From Bordetella hinzii LMG 13501 (GTDB taxonomy: Bacteria > Pseudomonadota > Gammaproteobacteria > Burkholderiales > Burkholderiaceae_B): a stretch of 64,000 bases of DNA. The translations under genes were made by a program, and so were the position numbers. The stretch's first letter is position 1; the number at the start of each line of letters is the position of its first letter. The stretch is from NCBI RefSeq assembly GCF_001548475.1, contig NZ_LRUJ01000003.1:167139-231138 (forward strand), in the 5' to 3' direction. This document shows positions 11,484 to 21,562 of the stretch, one piece after another. The notes beneath the pieces were generated by a model. The model was given only the letters and a program-made list of their open reading frames with translations. It had not been told where the DNA came from and did no database searches.

Positions 11484-13613
11484 ATGCTTAAAACTGATCT
11501 GACCGCCGGGCATGCCGCGCTGGCGCGCGGCGCCACCTGGTCGCGCGGACTCGTCCACGCCGCGCTGCGCGATTGCCTGCGCAAGCTGGCGCCCTCCGCG
11601 CAATGGCGCAACCCCGTGATGTTCGTCGTCTATGCCGGCAGCATCCTGTGCACCGTGCTATGGGTGATGGCGCTGGCTGGCCGGGCCGACGCGCCGGCGG
11701 GCTTCATTCTTGCCATCGCCGCCTGGCTCTGGTTCACCGTCCTGTTCGCCAACTTCGCCGAAGCGCTGGCCGAAGGCCGGGGCAAGCAGCAGGCCGCCAC
11801 CCTGCGCGGCCTGCGCACCACCATCGACGCGCGCGTGCTGCGCGACTGGCGCGATGAACAGGCCCGCCACCCCGACGTCCAGGCCTGGCGCGAAGCGGCC
11901 GGCACGCGCCCCTCGGGCGAGCTGCGCAAAGGGGACGTGGTGCTGGTGTTGCCGGGCGATACGGTGCCCGGCGACGGCCAGGTCATCGCGGGCATTGCCT
12001 CGGTCGATGAAAGCGCCATCACCGGCGAATCGGCGCCGGTGATCCGCGAGTCCGGCGGCGACTTCAGCTCGGTGACCGGCGGCACCCGCGTGCTGTCCGA
12101 CTGGATCGTGGTGCGCATCGCGGCCGATCCAGGCGAGAGCTTTCTGGACCGCATGATCTCCATGGTCGAAGGCGCCAAGCGCCAGAAGACGCCCAATGAG
12201 CTGGCGCTGACCATCCTGCTGGTCGGCCTGACCCTGGTCTTTCTGCTGGTGGTGGTGACCTTGCTGCCTTTTTCGCTGTACTCGGTCAGCGCCAACGGCA
12301 CCGGCACGGTCGTGTCGGTGACGGTGCTGGTCGCCTTGCTGGTCTGCCTTATCCCGACCACCATCGGCGGGCTGCTCTCGGCCATCGGCGTGGCCGGCAT
12401 GAGCCGCATGATGCAGGCCAATGTCATCGCCACGTCGGGCCGCGCGGTAGAGGCCGCCGGCGATGTCGACGTGCTCCTGCTGGACAAGACAGGCACCATC
12501 ACCTTCGGCAACCGCCAGGCCTCGGCCTTCAGCGCGGCGCCCGGCGTGGCCGAACACGACCTGGCCCAGGCGGCCCGCTGGGCCTCCGAGGCCGACGACA
12601 CACCGGAAGGCCGCAGCATCGTGCTGCTGGCCGACCGCCTGCTGGGCGCGCGCGCCGTCGCGCTGCCGCAAGCCACCTTTATCCCCTTCACGGCCCAGAC
12701 CCGCATGAGCGGCGTGGATAGGGAGGACGGCCGGCGCAGCGTGCGCAAGGGCGCGGTGGACGCCATCGCCGCCTGGCTCCAGGCGCAGGGCGCCGAACTG
12801 CCGGCCGCCGTGGCGCGCGCGGCCGAGGACATCGCCCGCCGCGGCAGCACGCCCCTGGTGGTGGCCGAAAACGGCCGCGCGCTGGGCGTCATCGAGCTCA
12901 AGGACATCGTCAAGCCCGACATCCAGCCGCGCTTTGCCGAACTGCGCCGCATGGGCATCAAGACCGTGATGATCACCGGCGACAACAAGCTGACCGCGGC
13001 CTCCATCGCGGCCGAGGCAGGCGTGGATGATTATCTGGCCGAAGCCACGCCCGAAGCCAAGCTCAAGCTCATCCGCGCCTACCAGGCCGAAGGGCGCCTG
13101 GTGGCCATGACCGGCGACGGCACCAACGATGCGCCGGCCCTGGCCCAGGCCGATGTCGCCGTGGCGATGAATTCCGGCACCCAGGCCGCCAAGGAAGCCG
13201 GCAACATGGTGGACCTGGATTCCAACCCCACCAAGCTGATCGAGATCGTGGAAATCGGCAAGCAGATGCTGATGACGCGCGGCGCGCTGACCACGTTCAG
13301 CGTGTCCAACGATGTCGCCAAGTACTTCGCCATCATCCCGGCCGCCTTCACCAGCGTCTATCCGCAGCTGGGCGCCCTGAACCTGATGGCGCTCACCACG
13401 CCGGCCTCGGCCATCCTGTCGGCGGTCATCTTCAATGCGCTCATCATCGTGATGCTGATCCCGCTGGCCTTGCGCGGCGTGCGCTACCGCCCCCTGGGCG
13501 CGGCCAGCCTGCTGCGCCGCAACCTGCTCATCTACGGCCTGGGCGGCCTCATCGTCCCTTTCGCGGGGATCAAACTCATCGACATGGTGCTGGCCGCGCT
13601 CGGCTGGGCCTGA
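11484..13613 (+). CDS. kdpB: KdpB, P-type ATPase subunit
   Basis: The 709-residue catalytic subunit that drives potassium import by ATP hydrolysis. It has the actuator motif TGESAPV, the phosphorylation motif DKTGTIT (Asp near residue 334), the nucleotide-binding KGAVDAI region and the hinge motif [17 protein letters not shown]. The N terminus carries about 25 residues more than E. coli KdpB. ATG with moderate ribosome-binding signal, 18 bp after kdpA. Confidence 0.97.
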   Translation: MLKTDLTAGHAALARGATWSRGLVHAALRDCLRKLAPSAQWRNPVMFVVYAGSILCTVLWVMALAGRADAPAGFILAIAAWLWFTVLFANFAEALAEGRGKQQAATLRGLRTTIDARVLRDWRDEQARHPDVQAWREAAGTRPSGELRKGDVVLVLPGDTVPGDGQVIAGIASVDESAITGESAPVIRESGGDFSSVTGGTRVLSDWIVVRIAADPGESFLDRMISMVEGAKRQKTPNELALTILLVGLTLVFLLVVVTLLPFSLYSVSANGTGTVVSVTVLVALLVCLIPTTIGGLLSAIGVAGMSRMMQANVIATSGRAVEAAGDVDVLLLDKTGTITFGNRQASAFSAAPGVAEHDLAQAARWASEADDTPEGRSIVLLADRLLGARAVALPQATFIPFTAQTRMSGVDREDGRRSVRKGAVDAIAAWLQAQGAELPAAVARAAEDIARRGSTPLVVAENGRALGVIELKDIVKPDIQPRFAELRRMGIKTVMITGDNKLTAASIAAEAGVDDYLAEATPEAKLKLIRAYQAEGRLVAMTGDGTNDAPALAQADVAVAMNSGTQAAKEAGNMVDLDSNPTKLIEIVEIGKQMLMTRGALTTFSVSNDVAKYFAIIPAAFTSVYPQLGALNLMALTTPASAILSAVIFNALIIVMLIPLALRGVRYRPLGAASLLRRNLLIYGLGGLIVPFAGIKLIDMVLAALGWA

Positions 13614-13625
13614 ACGGAGATCATC

Positions 13626-14210
13626 ATGCAAACCAAGACTACCGGCCTCATCCGCCCGGCGCTCACGCTGTTCCTGGCGCTGTCCCTGACCACTGGCCTG
13701 CTCTACCCCTTTGCGGCCACGGGCCTGGCGCGAGTCTTCTTCCCCGAACAGGCCGCCGGCTCCCTGATCGAACGCGACGGCCAGGTCGTCGGCTCCAGAC
13801 TGATCGGCCAGTACTTCAGCGAACCGCGCTACTTCTGGGGCCGGCCGTCGGCCACCGCGCCCATGGCCTATAACGGCGCATCCAGCGGCGGCTCCAATCT
13901 GGGTCCGACCAACCCGGCCCTGGCCGAGGCGGCCCGCGCGCGGGCCGACGCCCTGCGCCAGGCCGATCCCGGCAATCTCGCCCCCATCCCGCTCGACTTG
14001 CTCACGGCCTCGGGTAGCGGCCTGGATCCGCACATCAGCCCCGATGCGGCGCGCTACCAGGCCGCCCGCGTGGCGCGCGAGCGCGGCCTGCCGCTGGCCC
14101 GGGTGCAGGCGCTGATCGACCGCCATATCGAACGCCCCTGGCCGGCCGTCCTCGGCCAGCCGGTCGTCAATGTGCTGGCGCTGAATCTGGCGCTGGATGC
14201 CGGCGTATAG
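13626..14210 (+). CDS. kdpC: KdpC subunit of the potassium ATPase
   Basis: A 194-residue periplasmic subunit anchored by one N-terminal helix (LTLFLALSLTTGLLYPFA). It assembles KdpA with KdpB and raises ATP affinity. The family motifs RYFWGRPSAT, GSNLGPTNP and SGLDPHISPDAA are present. It starts 12 bp after kdpB with a GGAG signal. Confidence 0.96.
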   Translation: MQTKTTGLIRPALTLFLALSLTTGLLYPFAATGLARVFFPEQAAGSLIERDGQVVGSRLIGQYFSEPRYFWGRPSATAPMAYNGASSGGSNLGPTNPALAEAARARADALRQADPGNLAPIPLDLLTASGSGLDPHISPDAARYQAARVARERGLPLARVQALIDRHIERPWPAVLGQPVVNVLALNLALDAGV

Positions 14211-14243
14211 TAGGCGCGTCGCCTCTTCACGATTCCCCATCCC

Positions 14244-16967
14244 ATGGCCGAACCCGGCGCCCGGCGCCCCGACCCCGACCGCCTGCTGCAATCGCTGCGG
14301 CAGGAGGAACAGGCCGCGCGCCGTGGCCGCCTGCGTATCTATTTCGGCGCCTCGGCCGGCGTGGGCAAGACCTACGCCATGCTGGCCGGCGCGCACGCCC
14401 AGATGGCCCAAGGCACCGATGTGCTGGCCGGCGTCGTCGAAACCCATGGCCGCCAGGAAACCCGGCGGCTGCTCGAAGGCCTGCCCCAGCTGCCGCCCAG
14501 GCAGCTGCCCTACCGCGGCCGCGAACTGCCGGAGTTCGATCTGGAAGGCGCCCTGCGGCGCCGCCCCGGACTGGTGCTGCTCGACGAGCTTGCCCACAGC
14601 AATGCGCCGGGGGCCCAGCACGCCAAGCGCTGGCAGGACGTGCAAGACCTGCTGCACGCCGGGATCGACGTATGGACCACGCTTAATGTCCAGCACCTCG
14701 AAAGCCTGAACGAGGCCGTGGGCGGCATTACCGGCGTGCGGGTCTGGGAGACCGTGCCCGACGACATCTTCGACCAGGCCGACGAGATCATCCTGGTCGA
14801 CCTCTCGGCCGATGAATTGCTGCGCCGGCTCAAGGACGGCAAGGTCTATGTTCCCGAACAGGCCCGCCACGCCACGCGCAACTTCTTCCGCAAGGGCAAT
14901 CTCATCGCGCTGCGCGAATTGGCCCTGCGCCGCACCGCCGAGCACGTGGACGAGGATGTCCAGGCCTATCGGCGCGACGCGGCCATCCAGCCGGTGTGGC
15001 GCACGCGCGAAGCCCTGGCCGCCTGCATCGGACCGGACGGCGATGCCGAGCACCTGGTGCGCAGCGCGCATCGCCTGGCCCAGCAGCTCGACTGCGAATG
15101 GCATGCCATCACCATCGAGGGACTGCGGGTGCAGCCGCCGCCCGAGGGCCAGGCCCGGCGGCTGGAGCGGGCCCTGGCGCTGGCCGAAAGCCTGGGCGCG
15201 CATTGCGAAACGCTGGCCGGCACCGATAGGGTGGAGGCCACGGCGCGCTATGCGCGGCGCCACAACGTCACCAAGATCGTAGTCGGGCGCGCACAAGGCG
15301 GCTGGGCGCGCGTGCCCTGGCTGGACCGGCTGCTCACCCCCGGCCGCCTGTGGCACGGCCGCGGCTTTGCCGAACAGCTCGCGCGCGCCTGCCCCGATAT
15401 CGACATCCTGCGCGTGGCGGCGCCCGCCCATGCGCCAGCGCCGCCGGCCGGGCGCGAACCGCCCTCCCCGGCGCGCGCCGCGCCCCGCCGCTGGCCAGGC
15501 TACGGCTGGGCCCTGGCCTATTGCGCGCTGGCCACCGGCGTCTCGCAGGCCGCCTTCCCGCTGCTGCACCAGACCAATATCGTCATGTTCTACCTGCTGG
15601 CCGTGGTCGGCGTGGCACTGCGCCATGGGCGCGGCCCGGCCGCGCTGGCCTCGGTGGTCAGCGTGCCTTTGTTCGATTACTTCTTCGTCCAGCCGATCTC
15701 CTCCTTTGCCGTCTCCGACGTGCAATATGTGCTGACCTTCGCCGTGCTGCTGGGCGTCGGCCTGCTCATCGGCCAGCTCACCGCGGGGCTGCGCGTGCAG
15801 GCCGAGACCTCGGTCAAGCGCGAGGCCGATGCGCGGGCGCTGTATGAATTCGCGCGCGAGCTGTCCTCGGCGCTGCAATCCGAGCAGATTGTCCAGGCGG
15901 CCGAGACTTTTCTGAAGGCGGCCTTCGACGCCGACAGCGCGCTCTACATCCTCGGCCTGGACGACCGGCTGCGCCTGGCCGCGTCCTGCGGCATGGCCCC
16001 CGAACCGGCGCTGGCGCAATGGGTCCAGGACCACGGCCAGCCCGCCGGCGCCGGCACCCGCACACTGGCCAACAGCCCCCTGCTCTACCTGCCGCTGGCC
16101 GCGCCCATGCGCGTGCGCGGCGTGCTGGTGCTGCGAACCGCGCGGCCGGTGGCCGCTTCGCCAGCGGCCTGGCGCCAGGCGCAGGCCTATGCCACCCTGA
16201 TCGCCATTGCCGTCGAACGCCTGCACTACGTGGAGGTCGCCCAGCAGGCCTTGCTGAATGTCGAGTCCGAAAAACTGCGCAACTCCCTGCTGGCCGCCGT
16301 CTCGCACGACCTGCGCACACCGCTCACCGGCCTTATCGGCATGACCGAAACCCTGGCCCGGGGCTCGCCGGATGCCGCTACGCAAGAGCAGGCGCTGGCC
16401 ATCCGCGACCAGGCCCGGCGCATGCACCTGATGGTGGTCAACCTGCTGGACATGGCGCGCCTGCAAAGCCACGGCGCGCCGCTCAAGCGCGAATGGCAGT
16501 CCATCGAGGAACTGGTCGGCGCGGCGCTGGCCACCATGCGCGAGACGCTGCGCGCGCATCGCTTGCGGGTGCTCCCGCTGTCGGATCTGCCCTTGGTCGA
16601 ATGCGACGGCATCCTTATCGAGCGCGTACTGTGCAATCTGCTCGAAAATGCCGCCAAGTACAGCCCGCCCGGCGGCGCCATCACGCTGGAAGGCCAAGTG
16701 CGGGGCGAAGTCCTGCAAGTCAGCGTCACCGACCAGGGCCCGGGCATCGCGCCTGGCCGCGAGGAACTTGTTTTCCAGAAGTTCACGCGCGGCGAACGCG
16801 AGTCGCCGCTGCCCGGGGTCGGCCTGGGCCTGTCGGTATGCCGCGCCATCATCCAGGCGCACCACGGCCGCATCTGGGTGGAACCCGCGCCGGGCGGCCA
16901 GGGCGCGCGCTTTGCCTTCGAACTGCCGCTGGGCCAGCCGCCCGCCATCGAGACCGAGACCCCGTGA
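14244..16967 (+). CDS. kdpD: KdpD, potassium-responsive sensor histidine kinase
   Basis: Membrane sensor kinase of 907 residues that controls the pump operon with KdpE. Domains in order: N-terminal KdpD domain with Walker A (GASAGVGKT) and DELAHSN; a universal-stress-protein-like domain (about residues 250-380); four short membrane helices (about 410-510); a GAF-like domain; a HisKA domain with SHDLRTPLTGL (His near residue 688); and an HATPase domain with NLLENAAKYSPP and GVGLGLSVC. Complete length. Four bases separate it from kdpE. Confidence 0.97.
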   Translation: MAEPGARRPDPDRLLQSLRQEEQAARRGRLRIYFGASAGVGKTYAMLAGAHAQMAQGTDVLAGVVETHGRQETRRLLEGLPQLPPRQLPYRGRELPEFDLEGALRRRPGLVLLDELAHSNAPGAQHAKRWQDVQDLLHAGIDVWTTLNVQHLESLNEAVGGITGVRVWETVPDDIFDQADEIILVDLSADELLRRLKDGKVYVPEQARHATRNFFRKGNLIALRELALRRTAEHVDEDVQAYRRDAAIQPVWRTREALAACIGPDGDAEHLVRSAHRLAQQLDCEWHAITIEGLRVQPPPEGQARRLERALALAESLGAHCETLAGTDRVEATARYARRHNVTKIVVGRAQGGWARVPWLDRLLTPGRLWHGRGFAEQLARACPDIDILRVAAPAHAPAPPAGREPPSPARAAPRRWPGYGWALAYCALATGVSQAAFPLLHQTNIVMFYLLAVVGVALRHGRGPAALASVVSVPLFDYFFVQPISSFAVSDVQYVLTFAVLLGVGLLIGQLTAGLRVQAETSVKREADARALYEFARELSSALQSEQIVQAAETFLKAAFDADSALYILGLDDRLRLAASCGMAPEPALAQWVQDHGQPAGAGTRTLANSPLLYLPLAAPMRVRGVLVLRTARPVAASPAAWRQAQAYATLIAIAVERLHYVEVAQQALLNVESEKLRNSLLAAVSHDLRTPLTGLIGMTETLARGSPDAATQEQALAIRDQARRMHLMVVNLLDMARLQSHGAPLKREWQSIEELVGAALATMRETLRAHRLRVLPLSDLPLVECDGILIERVLCNLLENAAKYSPPGGAITLEGQVRGEVLQVSVTDQGPGIAPGREELVFQKFTRGERESPLPGVGLGLSVCRAIIQAHHGRIWVEPAPGGQGARFAFELPLGQPPAIETETP

Positions 16968-16971
16968 CGCC

Positions 16972-17664
16972 ATGTTCGACTACCAACCCACCGTGCTGAT
17001 CGTCGAGGACGATCCCCATATCCGCCGCTTCGTCAGGCAAGCCCTGGAATCCGAAGGCTGCGCCGTGTTCGAGACCGAGACCGTGCAGCGCGGGCTGATC
17101 GAGGCCGGAACGCGCCAGCCCGACGCCATCGTGCTCGACCTGGGCCTGCCCGACGAGGACGGCATGGCCCTGCTGCGGGAGCTGCGCGGCTGGACCGAAG
17201 TGCCCGTGCTGGTGCTGTCGGCCCGCGCCGAGGAAAGCGACAAGATCGCCGCCCTGGATGCCGGGGCCGATGATTACCTCACCAAGCCTTTCGGCGTGGG
17301 CGAGCTGCTGGCGCGCTTGCGCGTGCTGCTGCGCCGCCACGCGCGCGGCGGCGCCGGCCAGGCCGCCGAGGCGCGGTTCGGCGATGTCCACGTCGACCTG
17401 GCGCGCCGCCTGGTCACCCGCGCCGGCCAGCCCGTGCACCTGACGCCGATGGAGTACCGGCTGCTGGCCGCCTTGCTCTCGCGGCGCGGCAAGGTCGTCA
17501 CCCACCGCGAGCTGCTGCGCGAAGTCTGGGGCCCCTCGCATGTCGAGAGCAACCACTACCTGCGCATCTACATGGGGCATCTGCGCCAGAAGCTGGAGGC
17601 CGACCCGGCCCAGCCGGCCTACCTGCTGACCGAGGTCGGCGTGGGCTATCGCTACGCGGGATAA
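16972..17664 (+). CDS. kdpE: KdpE, OmpR-family response regulator
   Basis: DNA-binding partner of KdpD, 230 residues. The receiver domain has the acidic pair VEDD near the N terminus, the phosphoacceptor Asp56 (IVLDLGLPD) and the conserved Lys in LTKPF. The C-terminal winged helix has LTPMEYRLLAAL and the ending LLTEVGVGYRY typical of OmpR/PhoB members. ATG chosen to follow kdpD by four bases; the longer reading frame upstream lies inside kdpD. Confidence 0.97.
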   Translation: MFDYQPTVLIVEDDPHIRRFVRQALESEGCAVFETETVQRGLIEAGTRQPDAIVLDLGLPDEDGMALLRELRGWTEVPVLVLSARAEESDKIAALDAGADDYLTKPFGVGELLARLRVLLRRHARGGAGQAAEARFGDVHVDLARRLVTRAGQPVHLTPMEYRLLAALLSRRGKVVTHRELLREVWGPSHVESNHYLRIYMGHLRQKLEADPAQPAYLLTEVGVGYRYAG

Positions 17665-17703
17665 AGCGCCTTTTTTTGCGCGCGCTTTGCGCGCACGGCC
17701 CGG

Positions 17704-17739
17704 TTTCATATGCGGCGTTTACGCGCATTTTCCTAGAGT
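17704..17739 (+). promoter_or_regulatory. Promoter element upstream of the TorF-like gene, shared with the next gene
   Basis: Contains CGTTTACGCGC followed by TTCCTAGAGTG. Almost the same string recurs at 18570-18592 before the 73-aa gene. TTTACG resembles the TTTACA half of the KdpE-like box upstream of kdpF, so control by KdpE is conceivable. TAGAGT could be the -10. Confidence 0.45.
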
Positions 17740-17775
17740 GTCGCCTTGCTCACCGCGTCACTCAGGAGAACATCG

Positions 17776-18525
17776 ATGCCACGCGCCTTCGCCCGTCTTG
17801 CCGCCCTTGCCCTGCTTGCCCTGCCCTTGCCTTCGCCAGCCTCGGAAGCGCCGGCCGCATCCAGCTTGACGGCCAATCTCGGCCTGGCCACGCAGTACCG
17901 CTACCGCGGGCTGATGCAGACCAATAATCAGCCCGCGGTCTCGGCCGGCGTGGACTATCAGCATGCCAGCGGCCTTTACCTGGGCAACTGGAACTCCAGC
18001 ATCAGCTGGCTGGACGACAGCAACCCCGATGTGAGCGCGCCGCTGGAGATGGATTTTTATGGCGGCTACAAGGGCACGCTGGCGCCCGGCCTGCCTTTCG
18101 ACATCGGCGTGCTCCAGTACTACTACCCCGGCGATTATCCGGCCGGCTACACCCGGCCCGACACCACCGAAGTCTACGCGGGCCTGGGCTATGGCCCGGT
18201 GTTCTTCAAGTACTCCCTCAGCCTGGGCAATCTCTTCGGTGTCGCCGGCAGCCGCCACAGCCAGTACTTCGACCTCGGCGTCAATATGCCCTTGGGCATC
18301 TGGGACCTCACGCTCAACGCCCACGCCGGCTACCAATACGTGCACGGCCTGGCAAACGGCTCTTACTGGGACGGCAAGCTGGGCCTGACCAAGGACTTCG
18401 GGCAGGGCTGGACGGCGCAGTTGGCCTATGTCGACACCAACGCCGACAAGCGCGTCTACACCAATAGCAAAGGGCGGGACATGGGGCGCGGCACGGTCAT
18501 CCTGGCGGTCACTCGCAGCTTCTGA
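17776..18525 (+). CDS. TorF-family putative outer-membrane porin (Gcw_chp family)
   Basis: A 249-residue predicted outer-membrane beta-barrel. It has a signal peptide (about residues 1-23) and alternating polar/aromatic strands such as GLATQYRYRGLMQTNNQPA and ending in the typical aromatic C terminus (TRSF). The family (PF09694/TIGR02001) is named as putative porins; the solute is unknown. The ATG has a good AGGAG site; an earlier in-frame Met would disrupt the signal peptide. It follows kdpE by 111 bp with its own promoter-like element. Confidence 0.82.
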   Translation: MPRAFARLAALALLALPLPSPASEAPAASSLTANLGLATQYRYRGLMQTNNQPAVSAGVDYQHASGLYLGNWNSSISWLDDSNPDVSAPLEMDFYGGYKGTLAPGLPFDIGVLQYYYPGDYPAGYTRPDTTEVYAGLGYGPVFFKYSLSLGNLFGVAGSRHSQYFDLGVNMPLGIWDLTLNAHAGYQYVHGLANGSYWDGKLGLTKDFGQGWTAQLAYVDTNADKRVYTNSKGRDMGRGTVILAVTRSF

Positions 18526-18569
18526 CGTTGACAGCATTTTTACGCGCAACGTGGCGCTTTATGCGTGCC

Positions 18570-18592
18570 GTTTACGCGCGGATTCCTATAGT
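18570..18592 (+). promoter_or_regulatory. Second copy of the shared promoter element
   Basis: CGTTTACGCGC and TTCCTATAGTG match the torF upstream element, including the spacing between them. A further TTTACGCGC occurs at 18539-18547. TATAGT is a plausible -10 for the 73-aa gene. Confidence 0.45.
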
Positions 18593-18622
18593 GAAGCCGT
18601 GTTCCACTCTTTCCTGAACATC

Positions 18623-18844
18623 ATGGCGACCCCCTGCTTGCTGATCCGCGTGGAAACCCCGCAACTTCCCCTGCTGCGCCGCGCGCTGCGCCTGTGCGGC
18701 GCGCCCAGGAGCGATTACCGGCTGGTCGAGCATGGCGCGCGCATCGGCATTGCGCTGGCCGCGCGCGACCGCTCGCGCCTGGAAACGCTGATGACCGGCC
18801 TCATGCGCCTGCTGCCCCGCGCCGAATTCGGCCCGCTGTCCTGA
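18623..18844 (+). CDS. Small conserved-looking protein of unknown function (73 aa)
   Basis: I do not recognise this family. The 73-residue protein starts MATPCLLIRVETPQLPLL and is arginine- and leucine-rich without a signal peptide or membrane segment. Codon use fits its neighbours. It lies 9 bp before the DapA-family gene, so the two are probably cotranscribed. Its promoter element matches that of the torF-like gene. The ATG was chosen because it follows the promoter-like element; a longer frame would extend into torF. Confidence 0.6.
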   Translation: MATPCLLIRVETPQLPLLRRALRLCGAPRSDYRLVEHGARIGIALAARDRSRLETLMTGLMRLLPRAEFGPLS

Positions 18845-18853
18845 GCCCGCGCC

Positions 18854-19801
18854 ATGCACAAGACACTGCAAGGCATCTGGCTGCCCCTGATCACGCCCCT
18901 GCGCGCCGGGCGCGTCGACCTGGAGGCGCTGCGGCGGCTGGCCGCCTACTACCGGGATGCGGGCCTGGATGGCCTGCTGCTCTTCGGCTCGACCGGCGAA
19001 GGCAATCTGTTGAGCCTGTCAGAGAAAGTGGACATGATCAGCGCGCTGCGCGCCGACCCCGGGGGGCTGCCCCTGGCCTTCGGCGTGGGCGGCGTGGACA
19101 CGCGCGGCGTGGCGGCCCTCATGCAGCGCCTGGAAAAATATGCGCCGGCGGCCTGGCTGGTCGCGCCGCCCTATTACCTCTGCCCCAGCCAGCAGGGCAT
19201 GCTCTGGCACTATCGCGAGCTGGCCTGGACCACACGGCACCCCATCATTGCCTACAACGTGCCCAAGCGCACCGGCAGCGCGCTGACCGTGGCCACGCTG
19301 GAGCGGCTGCGCGCGGAGCTGCCCGGCGTGATCGGCGTCAAGGAGTGCGACCCCGTGGCCTTGGCGGCGCTGCGCGGCCGCGGCAGCATGCCCGCCATCT
19401 GCGGCGAGGACATGGCGCTGCTGGAACATTGGACAGCCGGCGGCCAGGCGGCCATCCCGGCCAGCGCCCATCTGTTTCCGGCGCTGCACGTCAGCATGCG
19501 CCGGCAGGCGCTGCAAGGCGACAGCCAGGCGGCCAGCGCCAGCTTCGCGATGCTGCGGCATCTGATCCGGCTGCTGTTTGCCGAACCCAATCCCGCGCCC
19601 CTGAAGAAGGCGCTGGCCTTGCAGGGCTGGATCGAGGACGAGCTGCGCCCGCCCATGATGCCGGCCAGCGAAGCGCTGGCCGAGCGCCTGCGCCGGGCCC
19701 TACGCGGCCCGGGGCTTACATGTTCCGGATCATTTGCTGGCCGAAGCCCGAGCACGACACCTGCACGGCGCCCGGCAGCAGACGGGCGAAGTCATAGGTG
19801 A
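18854..19801 (+). CDS. Dihydrodipicolinate synthase/N-acetylneuraminate lyase family aldolase
   Basis: A class I aldolase of the DapA superfamily, 315 residues. It has [11 protein letters not shown] (the GTTGE-type substrate motif), the active-site Tyr in YNVPKRTG, and the Schiff-base Lys in GVKECD near residue 161. It may not be the biosynthetic DapA: several paralogues in this group cleave sugar or keto acids. The family core ends near residue 287. The last 28 residues are encoded by sequence that also encodes the end of icd on the other strand, an 86-bp tail-to-tail overlap. Confidence 0.82.
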   Translation: MHKTLQGIWLPLITPLRAGRVDLEALRRLAAYYRDAGLDGLLLFGSTGEGNLLSLSEKVDMISALRADPGGLPLAFGVGGVDTRGVAALMQRLEKYAPAAWLVAPPYYLCPSQQGMLWHYRELAWTTRHPIIAYNVPKRTGSALTVATLERLRAELPGVIGVKECDPVALAALRGRGSMPAICGEDMALLEHWTAGGQAAIPASAHLFPALHVSMRRQALQGDSQAASASFAMLRHLIRLLFAEPNPAPLKKALALQGWIEDELRPPMMPASEALAERLRRALRGPGLTCSGSFAGRSPSTTPARRPAADGRSHR

Positions 19802-20972
19802 CGTGCTTGGACTGGATGGTTTTCTCCATGCTGGAGATGATGAGGTCGGCAGCCTCTGTCCAGCCCATGTGGCGCAGCATCATTTCGGCGGACAGGATCT
19901 CCGAGCCTGGGTTGACGTAGTCCTTGCCGGCGTACTTGGGCGCCGATCCATGCGTGGCCTCGAACATCGCCACGGAATCGGAGATATTGCCGCCCGGCGC
20001 GATGCCGATGCCGCCGACCTGGGCGGCGACCGCGTCGGAGATATAGTCGCCATTGAGGTTGAGCGTGGCGATGACATCGCACTCTTTCGGGCGCATCAGC
20101 ACTTGCTGCAGGAAGGCGTCGGCGATGCTGTCCTTGATGAGGATGTCACGCCCGGTCTTCGGGTTCTTGAACTTGCACCACGGCCCGTTGTCCACCAGCT
20201 GCGCGCCGAATTCGCGGCGCGCCAGGGCATAGCCCCAGTCGCGGAAACCGCCTTCGGTGAACTTCATGATGTTGCCCTTGTGCACCAGCGTGACGGAGCT
20301 GCGGTCATGATCGATGGCGTACTGGATGGCCTTGCGCACCAGGCGTTCCGTGCCCTCGCGCGAGACCGGCTTGATGCCGATGGACGCGCTTTCGGGGAAG
20401 CGGATCTGGGTCACGCCGAGCTCGTCCTGGAGGAATTCGATGAGTTTCGTGGCCTCGGGGGTGCCGGCCATGTACTCGATGCCGGCGTAGATGTCCTCGG
20501 AGTTCTCGCGGAACAGCACCACATCGGTATTCTGCGGCTCGCGCACCGGCGAGGGCACGCCCTCGAAGTAGCGCACGGGCCGCACGCAGGCATAGAGGTC
20601 CAGCTGCTGGCGCAGGGCCACGTTCAGGGAGCGCATGCCGCCGCCCACCGGCGTGGTGATCGGGCCCTTGATGGACACGAGGTATTCGCGCACCACCTCC
20701 AGCGTCTCCTCGGGCAGCCAGTTGTCGCCCCCATAGACGCGCGTGGCCTTCTCGCCGGCATAGACCTCCATCCAGTGGATGCGGCGCTTGCCCTGGTAGG
20801 CCTTCTCGATGGCGGCATCCACCACCTTGAGCATGACCGGTGTGATGTCGGCGCCCGTGCCATCGCCTTCGATATAGGGGATGATGACCTGGTCCGGAAC
20901 GTTCAGGCTGAGGTCGGGATTGACCGTGATCTTCTGTCCCCCCGGGGGGATCTTGATATGTTGATACGACAT
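19716..20972 (-). CDS. icd: Isocitrate dehydrogenase (NADP-dependent)
   Basis: TCA-cycle enzyme converting isocitrate to 2-oxoglutarate. The 418-residue length matches E. coli Icd (416). Recognisable features: [11 protein letters not shown], the phosphorylatable-serine substrate region ([14 protein letters not shown]), the catalytic Lys/Tyr region and the NADP site (LNGDYISDA to [11 protein letters not shown]). The ATG at MSYQHIKIP is preferred over a longer frame. The 3' end overlaps the convergent aldolase gene by 86 bp. Confidence 0.97.
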   Translation of the reverse strand: MSYQHIKIPPGGQKITVNPDLSLNVPDQVIIPYIEGDGTGADITPVMLKVVDAAIEKAYQGKRRIHWMEVYAGEKATRVYGGDNWLPEETLEVVREYLVSIKGPITTPVGGGMRSLNVALRQQLDLYACVRPVRYFEGVPSPVREPQNTDVVLFRENSEDIYAGIEYMAGTPEATKLIEFLQDELGVTQIRFPESASIGIKPVSREGTERLVRKAIQYAIDHDRSSVTLVHKGNIMKFTEGGFRDWGYALARREFGAQLVDNGPWCKFKNPKTGRDILIKDSIADAFLQQVLMRPKECDVIATLNLNGDYISDAVAAQVGGIGIAPGGNISDSVAMFEATHGSAPKYAGKDYVNPGSEILSAEMMLRHMGWTEAADLIISSMEKTIQSKHVTYDFARLLPGAVQVSCSGFGQQMIRNM

Positions 20973-21130
20973 CGTGCTTGCTCCACTCTCCATTGACGCG
21001 CGTGCCCGCGGGCGCTGCGGCGCCGCCGGCGAACATGGAGCCATTCTATAGTGCAAAACGGAGGGAGGTCCGGCGCGGCCAGCACCAGGGGTAAAATATG
21101 GGCCTGCAAGCACTTTTCCCTGGCGCAACG

Positions 21131-21556
21131 ATGTTCAATCCCTCGCGCGACCAAGTTCGCGAATTCTTTATCGAAACCTGGCGCAAGCATCGGGCAACCG
21201 AGGTCCTCACGCCGCTGGAGTCGATGGCGCTGGATTGGATGCTCGAACACCCCGAATACCACGGCGACCTCGAAAGCCCGGACGCCATGACGGCCGAGTA
21301 CCCGGTCGAGAAAGGGCGCACCAACCCCTTTCTGCACCTGTCCATGCACCTGGCCATCGCCGAGCAGCTGTCCATCGACCATCCGCGCGGCATCCGCGAC
21401 GCCTACCAGAGACTGGTACGCCGCATGGACGCGCACCAGGCCGCCCATGAAATCATGGAGTGCCTGGGCCAGGTGGTCTGGGAAGCGCAGCGCCTGGGCG
21501 CGGCGCTGGACAGCGAGGTCTACATCGACCTCATCCGCCAGCGCGCCGAGCGCTGA
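21131..21556 (+). CDS. DUF1841 family protein
   Basis: A 141-residue cytosolic protein of the DUF1841 family, common in beta- and gammaproteobacteria and of unknown function. Family features: [13 protein letters not shown] at the start, the [19 protein letters not shown] [15 protein letters not shown] segment and [16 protein letters not shown] near the C terminus. These contain conserved His and Glu that could bind a metal (my inference). Divergent from icd; ends 6 bp from a convergent cytochrome gene. Confidence 0.88.
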   Translation: MFNPSRDQVREFFIETWRKHRATEVLTPLESMALDWMLEHPEYHGDLESPDAMTAEYPVEKGRTNPFLHLSMHLAIAEQLSIDHPRGIRDAYQRLVRRMDAHQAAHEIMECLGQVVWEAQRLGAALDSEVYIDLIRQRAER

Positions 21557-21562
21557 GCCGCC

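Noticed and set aside
11658..16973. Very long minus-strand open frame (over 1700 codons) across kdpB-kdpE
   Set aside because: It is antisense to four clearly real genes. Its product is low-complexity His/Gly/Gln/Arg-rich, typical of an antisense frame in GC-rich DNA.
17660..17700. Terminator after kdpE
   Set aside because: The T run is followed by, not preceded by, the GCGCGC-rich dyad, so it does not form a proper intrinsic terminator.
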